DNA of 12,231 nucleotides from Anaerolineaceae bacterium. GTDB taxonomy: Bacteria; Chloroflexota; Anaerolineae; JAAYZQ01. The position numbers and the translations under genes are program-made. Location of the stretch: NCBI GenBank assembly GCA_012514775.1, contig JAAYZQ010000547.1, positions 1 through 12,231 on the forward strand, in the 5' to 3' direction. This document shows, piece by piece, positions 1 through 6,228 of the stretch. The notes under the pieces were generated by a model. It ran no database searches. It saw only the letters and a program-made list of their open reading frames with translations, and had not been told where the DNA came from. The number at the start of each line of letters is the position of its first letter. Within the stretch, counting starts at the first letter, position 1.

Positions 1-245
1 CGCGGAGGCTGAGGGACAGGCGGAGAGCGGACGGCCACGGGGCCCTGCACCAGTCCCGGTACTGACCCTGTGACCGGCACGGGCGGACAGCGCCTGCCCC
101 CCGGCCTGGGCCCGCACATGAGCCATAGATAACACAACATCATAACCGACGTCGGCCCCCGTGCTCGGCTCGGATGGCTATCCGGCGGGAGCAAGAGGGC
201 GTACTCGGCCGCCAGACCGAGAATTGCCGCGCCCGCTGCCGCGGC
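1..245. other. Left-edge region without a convincing gene
   Basis: I see no supported gene here. A plus-strand frame open from the left edge ends at a TGA at 71-73 and reads as a low-complexity Ala/Glu/Gly/Pro tail; it could be the last residues of an upstream gene. On the minus strand an ATG at 119-117 opens a Pro/Arg/Gly-rich frame that runs off the left end, but it has no ribosome-binding site and looks like GC-driven noise. A short A/T-rich patch lies at about 125-145, followed by a 10-bp palindrome, CCGACGTCGG, at 146-155. It could be a regulator site, but nothing else supports that. Confidence 0.4.
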
Positions 246-274
246 CTTGACAGGCGATCGCAGGGGTGGTATGA
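246..274 (+). promoter_or_regulatory. Sigma-70-type promoter for the DUF5946-like gene
   Basis: The -35 element TTGACA (246-251) is a perfect consensus match. A 17-nt spacer leads to TATGAT (269-274), preceded by TGG, which makes an extended -10. The expected transcription start is near 281, giving a leader of about 34 nt before the ATG at 315. This argues against the upstream in-frame ATG at 174, which would lie outside the transcript. Confidence 0.7.
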
Positions 275-314
275 TCCGCGCGCCCGTTCCCGACGTAGAA
301 AGGAAACCGAAAGG

Positions 315-779
315 ATGGACCCCGCAGACAACGCAACCCCCTGCCCCGAGTGCGGCGCGGCGCCCGCCGGCGGCGAGTCGTGCGAGGAGCGGTACCATCG
401 CTGCCTGGCGCTGGAATACGAGGACTGGGCCGGCTACGGGGCCGTCCACAACCTGACCGTGCCGGCCTACATGCTGCAGCACCCCAGCCGGTACTCCAGG
501 GAGGGCTGGCTGGAATCACGCCGCCTGCTGGTCGCCTTCCTGGCAGGCGAGTCGCCCGCCGCCGTCAAGAAGCAGAACCGCGCGCGCCTGGACAGCGGCA
601 GCCGGCCGTGGCGCATGGCCCGGGGCGAGAGGATTTCGCCGCCGGCCGGCGCGACCTGGTCTCGAACGATCGCCGACGTGCGACTGGACGACCCGGCCAC
701 CTACTGCGCCGATGTCGTCGAGTGGGCGCGGGCGGTCGCAGCCGACACCGAGGGTTGGGAAACCCGGCAGCAGGAATAG
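315..779 (+). CDS. DUF5946-like protein
   Basis: This encodes a 154-residue soluble protein of unknown function. The N-terminus has a CPEC pair (Cys10, Cys13), then Cys23, His28 and Cys30, which together could bind a metal. A conserved-looking block follows at residues 45-57 (HNLTVPAYMLQHP), then a Gly-Trp (residues about 65-66) and an Arg-rich stretch. I recognise this pattern from memory as the DUF5946 family found in Chloroflexota and Actinomycetota; no reaction is known to me. The ATG at 315 was chosen because it follows a strong promoter at 246-274 and an AAAGGA-type ribosome-binding site about 10 nt upstream. The longer reading from 174 would begin upstream of the promoter. The gene is probably monocistronic: a separate promoter lies directly after its stop. 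Confidence 0.75.
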   Translation: MDPADNATPCPECGAAPAGGESCEERYHRCLALEYEDWAGYGAVHNLTVPAYMLQHPSRYSREGWLESRRLLVAFLAGESPAAVKKQNRARLDSGSRPWRMARGERISPPAGATWSRTIADVRLDDPATYCADVVEWARAVAADTEGWETRQQE

Positions 780-783
780 CCAT

Positions 784-812
784 TTGCGCTTTTGCCACGC
801 CGGTGGTATACT
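784..812 (+). promoter_or_regulatory. Probable promoter upstream of the small membrane protein gene
   Basis: TTGCGC (784-789), a 17-nt spacer and TATACT (807-812), with TGG just before the -10. The -35 match is weak, but the extended -10 compensates. The predicted start near 819 leaves a leader of about 144 nt before the gene at 963. That leader contains a well-placed ribosome-binding site and ATG at 838 and a hairpin at 845-864. Confidence 0.5.
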
Positions 813-844
813 GCCCATCAGGGGAGAAAGGACGCGGATGAGCC

Positions 845-864
845 CGGGTCCCTTGAGGGGCCCG
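845..864 (+). other. Leader hairpin upstream of the small membrane protein gene
   Basis: A 7-bp stem (845-851 with 858-864, including one G-U pair) encloses a 6-nt loop. It lies within the predicted 5' leader and just inside the possible upstream reading frame that starts at 838. No T-tract follows, so it is not a standard terminator. It might affect translation or mRNA stability, or be incidental in GC-rich DNA. Confidence 0.3.
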
Positions 865-962
865 CGCCTCGCGCCATCGCCTTCTCCGCATCGCCGCCCG
901 GCAAGGAACGCGCCGCGTTCACGTCGTGGTTCAAAATCCGGTTCCATGAGACAGGAGGAGAA

Positions 963-1184
963 ATGGAAGAACCGTACGACGTCGACATCGTCGACCAGGA
1001 GTATTACCCGCCGGCACCGCGGAGGGGCCTGAGCGGCTGGCTCATCGCCCTCATCGTAATCGTCGCCATCGTCATCCTCTGTTGCCTCTGCGCTTGCGTC
1101 GCATGGGCCCTGCTCGCCCCGGCGACGGGCAACGTCTTCTCGTCGATCATCGAGACCATCGAATCCATGACACCCGTGCCCTGA
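963..1184 (+). CDS. Small single-span membrane protein, cysteine-rich
   Basis: This is a 73-residue protein that I cannot assign to a named family. The first 22 residues are acidic and Tyr/Pro-rich and end in Arg20-Arg21. Residues about 26-52 form one strongly hydrophobic helix rich in Ile, Val and Leu. Its outer part holds four cysteines (Cys40, Cys41, Cys43, Cys45), and a short polar tail follows. The Arg-Arg next to the helix suggests the N-terminus stays in the cytoplasm. The start is well supported by AGGAGG at 953-958, a few bases upstream of the ATG. It has its own promoter (784-812) and is followed 34 nt downstream by a perfect inverted repeat, so it is probably transcribed alone. The clustered cysteines could be lipidation, metal-binding or disulfide sites; nothing here decides among these. 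Confidence 0.7.
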   Translation: MEEPYDVDIVDQEYYPPAPRRGLSGWLIALIVIVAIVILCCLCACVAWALLAPATGNVFSSIIETIESMTPVP

Positions 1185-1218
1185 GCGGGGCCGACCGTGA
1201 CAACGTTCGGGCCGATGG

Positions 1219-1254
1219 CACCCGGCCCTTGCCCACAGGGACAAGGGCCGGGTG
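1219..1254 (+). terminator. Perfect 13-bp inverted repeat, terminator-like hairpin
   Basis: Bases 1219-1231 and 1242-1254 are exact reverse complements around a 10-nt loop. The position, 34 nt after the stop of the small membrane gene, fits a transcription terminator. However, neither strand has a T-tract after the stem, so termination would be non-canonical. The repeat ends 14 nt before the -35 of the next promoter, so an operator role is an alternative. Confidence 0.5.
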
Positions 1255-1268
1255 GCGTTCCCGACAAG

Positions 1269-1297
1269 TTGCATCCCGGCGGCAAAAATGATATACT
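1269..1297 (+). promoter_or_regulatory. Promoter for the NIF3-family gene and possibly the downstream run
   Basis: TTGCAT (1269-1274), a 17-nt spacer and TATACT (1292-1297), with TGA before the -10 as an extended element. The predicted start is near 1304, giving a leader of about 45 nt. The leader carries AGGAGA at 1337-1342, seven nt before the ATG at 1349. Confidence 0.6.
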
Positions 1298-1348
1298 GTT
1301 GGCCGTGGCCTTCCCGGGCTGGCCTGCGCAACTTACAGGAGAAACGTT

Positions 1349-2104
1349 ATGAGACGAGACGAACTGGTCAAGTACCTGGACGACCTGCTGCAGATCAAGG
1401 CCATCGAGGATTCGTCGAACAACGGCTTGCAGGTGGAGGGAGCCGCCCAGGTCCAGCGCCTGGCCTTTGCCGTGGACGCCAGCCTGGCCGCCTTTGAGGG
1501 GGCCCGGGCAACGGGCGCGCAGATGCTGTTGGTCCACCACGGCCTGTTCTGGAGCCAACCGCTCATGGTTACCGGCCCGCACCGCCGCCGGTTGGGGATG
1601 CTGATCAATGCCGACATCTCGCTGTACGCCGCGCACCTCCCCCTGGACTTTCATCCCGAGCTGGGGAACAACGTAACGCTCGCCCGCTGGCTTGGGCTGG
1701 CGGGCGTGGAGCCCTTTGGCGACTACAAGGGGCAGCCGGCCGGCTACGCGGGGCGCCTGCCCGAGGCGCTCAAGGTGGATGACCTGGCGGGGCGCGTCGA
1801 GGCGGCGCTGGGCGAGCCGGTCAGCAGGGTGTGGGCCTTTGGCAAGTCGACCGTGGAGACGGTGGGCATCATCTCGGGGGGAGCCGCCCGTTTCGTGGAT
1901 CAGGCGGCCGCCGCCGGGTTGGACGCCTTCCTGACGGGCGAGATGAGCCACGGCGCCTTTCACGACGCCCAGGAGCTGGGCGTGAACGTTATCTTTGGGG
2001 GGCATTATGCCACCGAGACGGCTGGCTTGAAAGCCCTGGCAGAACACCTGGCAGCAGAGTTTGACCTGGAGACCACGTTTCTCGATCTGCCGACCGGGGC
2101 CTGA
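1349..2104 (+). CDS. NIF3/YbgI-family dinuclear metal protein (DUF34)
   Basis: This is a 251-residue member of the Nif3-like (DUF34) family, whose members form toroidal hexamers with a two-metal site in each subunit. The ligand pattern is complete: His63-His64 in HHGLFW, Asp100 in AHLPLD, His219 and Glu223 in GGHYATE. These positions nearly coincide with those known for E. coli YbgI. The length matches the short form without the PII-like insert seen in Bacillus YqfO. The biochemical function of the family is not settled; GTP cyclohydrolase I type 2 is an older annotation label that I do not adopt. The ATG at 1349 has a good AGGAGA site. The next gene starts 57 nt downstream on the same strand with no obvious terminator, so co-transcription is likely. 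Confidence 0.93.
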   Translation: MRRDELVKYLDDLLQIKAIEDSSNNGLQVEGAAQVQRLAFAVDASLAAFEGARATGAQMLLVHHGLFWSQPLMVTGPHRRRLGMLINADISLYAAHLPLDFHPELGNNVTLARWLGLAGVEPFGDYKGQPAGYAGRLPEALKVDDLAGRVEAALGEPVSRVWAFGKSTVETVGIISGGAARFVDQAAAAGLDAFLTGEMSHGAFHDAQELGVNVIFGGHYATETAGLKALAEHLAAEFDLETTFLDLPTGA

Positions 2105-2161
2105 CAGCGACGACGCCCTCATTGCAGCACAATTGTCAAGCAAGTGCGGTTGGAGAGAACG

Positions 2162-2980
2162 ATGCAACTGATCTTTCTGGGAAGCAGCGACGATCACGGC
2201 GTGCCCAGGGTAGGCTGCCAGTGCGCGGTGTGCGAAAGCGCCCGCCAGGCAGGCAGCCGCAACCACCGGACCCTGCCCTCCGTAGCCCTGCGCTACGGCC
2301 CTTCCTACGCGGAAAGGCTGGTCCTCGTGGACGTTACGCCCGAGTTCCGCATGCAGACGGCGGGCCAGAACCTGGCGCCCTTTGACGCCCTGTTCCTGAC
2401 CCACGCCCACGAAGCCCACTTTCTCGGGCTGAAGCTGCTCCTCGATGCCCAGCGGGACGCGGGCCAGGCACTGCCCCTCTATGCCCCACCCCAGGTGTTG
2501 GAGGACGTGCGCGAGCGCCTGTCGTGGCTGTGGAACGAGAAGAGCTACCGGCGCGTGCTGCAGCCCGAGAGCCTGCACGGGCCCGTCAACCTGTGGGGGC
2601 TGCAGGTCGACCTCGTGCGCCTGGACCACGGCATCGGGGGCACAGCCTATGGCTACATCCTGTCGGACGGCGACCGGCGGCTGGCCTACCTGTCGGACAT
2701 GCTGCGGGCCACGGCCGAGGTGCGCCAGGCGCTATCGGGCCCGTCGGGCCGGGACCGGCTCGACCTGCTGGTGCTGGGCGCCAGCCACTATTACGAAGGC
2801 ATCGAGACCTGGAAGCGTTCGGTGATGGACGTCATCGCCGCCCTGGAGCTCGTCCGCGAGGTGACCCCGGGCCGCGCCGTCCTCACCCACCTGTCGCACA
2901 CCGTGGACTATGACGAGGTCACCGAGCGGCTGCCAGAGTCGACCCTGCTGGCATACGACGGCCTGGTCGTGGAGGTATAG
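2162..2980 (+). CDS. PhnP-like metallo-beta-lactamase-fold hydrolase with altered metal motif
   Basis: This 272-residue protein belongs to the metallo-beta-lactamase superfamily and resembles PhnP, the phosphoribosyl 1,2-cyclic phosphodiesterase of phosphonate breakdown. Cys19, Cys21 and Cys24 in a GC-x-C-x2-C pattern, with His246, match the structural zinc site known in PhnP. His81, His83, His86, His156, Asp179 and His243 match catalytic metal ligands. The Asp of the HxHxDH motif is Ala85 here (the motif reads HAHEAH), so one ligand of the second metal is missing unless neighbouring Glu84 replaces it. No other phn genes are nearby, so the substrate is unknown. The ATG at 2162 follows GGAGAG at 2152-2157; an in-frame GTG at 2144 lacks such a site. 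The next gene starts 5 nt after the stop. Confidence 0.85.
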   Translation: MQLIFLGSSDDHGVPRVGCQCAVCESARQAGSRNHRTLPSVALRYGPSYAERLVLVDVTPEFRMQTAGQNLAPFDALFLTHAHEAHFLGLKLLLDAQRDAGQALPLYAPPQVLEDVRERLSWLWNEKSYRRVLQPESLHGPVNLWGLQVDLVRLDHGIGGTAYGYILSDGDRRLAYLSDMLRATAEVRQALSGPSGRDRLDLLVLGASHYYEGIETWKRSVMDVIAALELVREVTPGRAVLTHLSHTVDYDEVTERLPESTLLAYDGLVVEV

Positions 2981-2984
2981 GAGC

Positions 2985-4115
2985 ATGAGCCGCATCCTGG
3001 AACACCTGCTGGCACAGCAGGAAGCCATGATCGAGACCCTGGCCGGCCTCGTGGCGCTGGACTCGCCCAGCCACGAGCGCGAGGCGGTCAACAGGGTGGC
3101 CGACTTGATGAGCGAGGCGCTGGACTCCATCGGTGCCCGGGTGCAGCGGCTGCCACAGGCAGCCTTTGGCGACCACGTGCACGCCACCTGGGGAGAGGGC
3201 GACGGGCAGGTGCTGCTCCTGGGCCACATGGACACCGTCTGGCCGGCCGGCGAATCGCAAAAGAGGCCCTTCCGCGTGGAGGCAGGCAGGGCCACGGGCC
3301 CCGGCGCCTTTGACATGAAGGGCGGCCTGGTGGTGGGGCTCTATGCCCTGCGGGCGCTCCATGCCCTGGGCCTGCGGCCCGCCCATCGCCTGGTCCTGGT
3401 GCTGAACTCGGACGAGGAGTGCGGCAGCCCCACCTCGCGGGCCATTATCGAGGAGGAGGGGCGCCGCAGCATCGCCAGCCTGGTCCTGGAGCCGTCGCGC
3501 GAGGGCGCCCTGGTCACCTGGCGCAAGGGCGTCGGCCGCTTCGAGCTGGAGATCCAGGGCCGGGCCTCCCACTCGGGGGCGGCCCACGAGCGCGGCGTGA
3601 GCGCCCTCACCGAGATGGCCCACCAGATCCTGCGCCTGGAGTCGATGACCGACTACGGGCGGGGCACCACGGTCAACGTGGGAGTGGCCCAGGGCGGCTC
3701 CAAGGTGAACGTGCGGCCGGCGGCCGCCTGGGCCGAGATCGACCTGCGGGTGACGTCCGCCGAGGAGGGAGAGCGCATGGCCGGGACGATCCTGGGCCTG
3801 GAGCCCGTGCAGGAGGGCACCACGCTCATCGTCTCCGGGGGGATGAACCGGCCGCCCTGGGAGACCTCACCCGGGGGCGAGCGCCTCTTCCGGCAGGCGC
3901 AGCGGGCCGGCGCCCGGCTGGGCATGGAGCTGTGGCCGGCAGGCACCGGCGGCGGATCGGACGGCAACTTTACGGCGGCGGTGGGCACGCCCACGCTGGA
4001 CGGCCTGGGGCCCGTGGGTGAGGACGCCCACGCCCTGACCGAGTGGGTGGACGTGGCCTCGCTGCCCCGGCGGGCGGCCCTCCTGGCCGAGCTGCTCGTG
4101 AGCCTCGACAAATGA
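2985..4115 (+). CDS. M20-family metallopeptidase (carboxypeptidase G2-like)
   Basis: This 376-residue protein is a zinc-dependent M20 peptidase, closest in style to glutamate carboxypeptidase. The two-metal site is complete: His81 and Asp83 in GHMDTVW, Asp110 in GAFDMKGG, Glu144-Glu145 (base and ligand) in NSDEECG, Glu169 in LVLEPS, and His349 near the C-terminus. The dimerisation domain is marked by RASHSG. No signal peptide is visible, so it probably acts in the cytoplasm, removing a C-terminal residue from a small amide or peptide substrate; the substrate cannot be told. Translation likely uses GGAGG at 2971-2975, inside the end of the upstream gene. Its stop overlaps the start of the next gene (ATGA at 4112-4115), which indicates translational coupling. 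Confidence 0.93.
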   Translation: MSRILEHLLAQQEAMIETLAGLVALDSPSHEREAVNRVADLMSEALDSIGARVQRLPQAAFGDHVHATWGEGDGQVLLLGHMDTVWPAGESQKRPFRVEAGRATGPGAFDMKGGLVVGLYALRALHALGLRPAHRLVLVLNSDEECGSPTSRAIIEEEGRRSIASLVLEPSREGALVTWRKGVGRFELEIQGRASHSGAAHERGVSALTEMAHQILRLESMTDYGRGTTVNVGVAQGGSKVNVRPAAAWAEIDLRVTSAEEGERMAGTILGLEPVQEGTTLIVSGGMNRPPWETSPGGERLFRQAQRAGARLGMELWPAGTGGGSDGNFTAAVGTPTLDGLGPVGEDAHALTEWVDVASLPRRAALLAELLVSLDK

Positions 4116-4915
4116 AGCACGTCTATCTCGCCCCGCACCTGGACGACGCCGTGCTGTCGTGCGGGGGGGCAATGCACCGCCAGCGGCGGGCGGGCGAGGC
4201 CGTGGTGGCCCTCACCATCTTTGCCGGGGAGCCGGCGCCGGGCCAGGCCCTGTCGCCCTTTGCCCTGGAGCAGCACGCCTCCTGGGGGACCCCGGCCCGG
4301 CCCGCGCGCCTGCGCCGGGCCGAGGATGCCGCCGCCCTGGCCCTCCTGGACGCCGAAGCCAGGCACCTGGAGTACCTGGACGCCGTCTACCGCGCCACGC
4401 CCGGGGGGCCCTGGCCCTACGACGGCCGCGAGACGCTCTTTGCCCCGCCGCATCCCGACGACCCCGTGTCGCCCGCGGCCCTGGCCCGGGCCCTGGCCGA
4501 CGGGCTGCCCCTGGAGGCAGGCTTGACGCTTTACGCGCCCCTGGCCGTGGGCCGCCACGTGGACCACCAGGTGGTGCACCAGGCCGCGGGACACCTGATG
4601 GCCATGGGCTACCGCGTGGGCTTTTACGAGGACTATCCTTACGCCGAAGCGCCCGACGCGCTGGAAGAGGCCCTGGCGCACAGCCCGTACCGGGGCTGGC
4701 AGCGGAGGGTGGTGACCCTGGAAGCGGCGGACATAGCCGCCAAGGTCGACGCCCTGGCCTACTATCGCAGCCAGATGTGGATCCTGTTTGGCGGCGCCGA
4801 GGCCATGCCCAGCCGCGTCTGGGCCTTTGCCGCCGGCCACTGCCCCGAGGCGTCCCTGGCCGAGTGCACCTGGTGGGCGACGGGCGAGGGCCGCACGGCG
4901 GAAGGAGGGGTGTGA
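4112..4915 (+). CDS. PIG-L/LmbE-family deacetylase
   Basis: This 267-residue protein belongs to the PIG-L family of zinc-dependent N-deacetylases that act on GlcNAc-type amides (GlcNAc-PI, mycothiol and bacillithiol precursors, antibiotic intermediates). The N-terminus has the HxDD metal/base motif (His9, Asp11, Asp12 in APHLDDAVLSCGG). An RRAEDAAAL helix lies at 68-76. The second metal motif is GRHVDHQ (His149, Asp151, His152). No signal peptide is seen. The start overlaps the stop of the M20 gene by four bases, and its own stop overlaps the next start (GTGA at 4912-4915). A role in thiol or sugar metabolism is possible, but no partner glycosyltransferase or ligase for bacillithiol or mycothiol is in the window, so I leave the substrate open. 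Confidence 0.9.
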   Translation: MKHVYLAPHLDDAVLSCGGAMHRQRRAGEAVVALTIFAGEPAPGQALSPFALEQHASWGTPARPARLRRAEDAAALALLDAEARHLEYLDAVYRATPGGPWPYDGRETLFAPPHPDDPVSPAALARALADGLPLEAGLTLYAPLAVGRHVDHQVVHQAAGHLMAMGYRVGFYEDYPYAEAPDALEEALAHSPYRGWQRRVVTLEAADIAAKVDALAYYRSQMWILFGGAEAMPSRVWAFAAGHCPEASLAECTWWATGEGRTAEGGV

Positions 4916-6153
4916 AGGTGGCCCCAACCCTGGACCTGGAGCTGACGGCCATGGCCCACGGCGGGTCGGCCCTCGGCCGCCACGAAGGCCGGGTGATCTT
5001 TGTGCCGTATGCCATCCCCGGCGAGCGGGTGCGCGTCGAGCTGGTGGAGGAGCACCAGCGCTGGGCGCGGGCCCGCCTGGTCGAGATCCTGCGCCCCTCG
5101 CCCCATCGCGTCCGGCCCCCCTGCCCCTACTTTGGGCAGGACAAGTGCGGCGGCTGCCAGTGGCAGCACATCGACTACGAGGAGCAACTGCGCCTCAAGG
5201 CCGAGGTCATGGCCGACCAGCTCCAGCGCATCGGCGGGCTGGAGGTGGCGGCCGAGGAGCCCATCGGCGCCGCGGAGCCGTGGAGCTATCTGAACCACGT
5301 GCAGTTCTATATCACCGAGGATGGGCACCTGGGCTTCCTGACGGCCGACAGCCGCGACGTCATCCCGGTGGAAGAGTGCTACATCATCGAGCCCCTCCTC
5401 GACGACCTGTGGAACGCCCTGGACATGTACTGGCCGCAGCTCTATCGCCTGAGTCTGCGCTGCGGCGCGGCCACGGGCGAGCTGATGGCCGTCTTTGAGC
5501 TGGATCACTACGAGGATTTCGACATCGAGGTTGATTTCCCCGTGTCGTGCGTCTTGTTGCTGGCCGACGGCGACACGGCGGTCCTCATGGGCGAGCCCCA
5601 TTTCCGCGAGGAGGTGGCGGGCCGCGAGTACCGCATCTCGGCCGCCAGCCCCTTCCAGACAAACAGCGGCGGCGCCGAAGCGCTGGTGACCCTGGTGCGC
5701 GAGCTGCTGGCGCCGCGGGGCGACGAGACCCTCGTGGACGTCTATGCGGGGGTTGGGCTCTTTGGCCTGGCACTGGCGGGCGACGTGGGGCGGGTGATCG
5801 CCGTCGAGGCCCATCCGGACGCGGCCGAAGACCTGACCTACAACGCCCGGGACCTGGCCAACGTCGAGCTGCGCCAGGGGGAACTCCGGGACGCCCTGGC
5901 GGGCATCCAGGAGCCGGTCCAGCTCCTGGTCATGGATCCGCCCCGGGCCGGCTCGGGCGAGGCCGTGATGGAAGAGCTGGTGCGCCTGGCGCCGGGGCGC
6001 ATCGCCTACGTCTCGGCCGATCCGGCCGGCCTGGCAAGGGACGCGCGCCGCCTGGTGGATGGCGGTTACCGGCTGGAGCGCGTGCAGCCCATCGACCTCT
6101 TTCCGCAGACCTTTCACATCGGGTCCGTGGCGCTTTTTGTCCGCGGCTCGTGA
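4912..6153 (+). CDS. TRAM-domain RlmD/TrmA-like RNA methyltransferase lacking catalytic residues
   Basis: This 413-residue protein has the architecture of the 5-methyluridine RNA methyltransferases (RlmD/RlmCD/TrmA). An N-terminal TRAM domain (about 4-62) is followed by Fe-S cysteines Cys71, Cys79, Cys82 and Cys156. The C-terminal SAM-binding domain has Gln249/Asn251, motif I DVYAGVGLFG from Asp276, and DPPRAG at 342-347. In active members the nucleophilic cysteine sits in YVSCxPATLARD and the base in a late HxE motif. Here these read YVSADPAGLARD (Ala369) and HIGSV (Gly404), so both residues are absent. The codons are clear (GCC at 6016-6018, GGG at 6121-6123). The GTG start at 4912 follows an AAGGAGGGG ribosome-binding site and overlaps the previous stop. 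The frame is open upstream to 4159, but that part is the shadow of the deacetylase gene. Normal m5U formation by this protein is doubtful. Confidence 0.88.
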   Translation: MKVAPTLDLELTAMAHGGSALGRHEGRVIFVPYAIPGERVRVELVEEHQRWARARLVEILRPSPHRVRPPCPYFGQDKCGGCQWQHIDYEEQLRLKAEVMADQLQRIGGLEVAAEEPIGAAEPWSYLNHVQFYITEDGHLGFLTADSRDVIPVEECYIIEPLLDDLWNALDMYWPQLYRLSLRCGAATGELMAVFELDHYEDFDIEVDFPVSCVLLLADGDTAVLMGEPHFREEVAGREYRISAASPFQTNSGGAEALVTLVRELLAPRGDETLVDVYAGVGLFGLALAGDVGRVIAVEAHPDAAEDLTYNARDLANVELRQGELRDALAGIQEPVQLLVMDPPRAGSGEAVMEELVRLAPGRIAYVSADPAGLARDARRLVDGGYRLERVQPIDLFPQTFHIGSVALFVRGS

Positions 6154-6193
6154 AGGATCAGTGGGCACGATGCTGACGCGGCGTGGTTGGGCT

Positions 6194-6221
6194 TTGACGC
6201 CAACCGCTTTTATGCTATAAT
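6194..6221 (+). promoter_or_regulatory. Strong promoter for the polysaccharide gene run
   Basis: TTGACG (6194-6199), a 16-nt spacer and a perfect TATAAT (6216-6221), with TGC before it (extended -10). Transcription should begin at about 6228-6229, exactly at an in-frame GTG at 6229. The in-frame ATG at 6220 overlaps the -10 itself and should not be in the mRNA. Confidence 0.72.
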
Positions 6222-6228
6222 GGCGAGC

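Noticed and set aside
1..119. A minus-strand frame from 119 running off the left edge
   Set aside because: It has no ribosome-binding site and a Pro/Arg/Gly-rich translation; too short within the window to judge.
174..314. An N-terminal extension of the DUF5946-like protein from the ATG at 174
   Set aside because: A consensus extended -10 promoter at 246-274 lies inside the extension, whose residues are Arg/Gly-rich and unlike the rest of the protein.
2129..2136. The palindrome ACAATTGT between the NIF3 and PhnP-like genes
   Set aside because: Eight bases is too short to claim as an operator, and no promoter elements accompany it.
1004..2629. A 541-codon open frame on the minus strand
   Set aside because: It is antisense to the small membrane, NIF3 and PhnP-like genes. 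Long antisense frames are expected in DNA with such high third-position GC, and the translation has no recognisable motif.
4159..4911. A frame open upstream of the methyltransferase, making a 664-residue protein
   Set aside because: The extra residues are Arg/Gly/Pro-rich shadow of the PIG-L gene. A GTG at 4912 with a strong ribosome-binding site and stop/start overlap gives the normal TRAM N-terminus.
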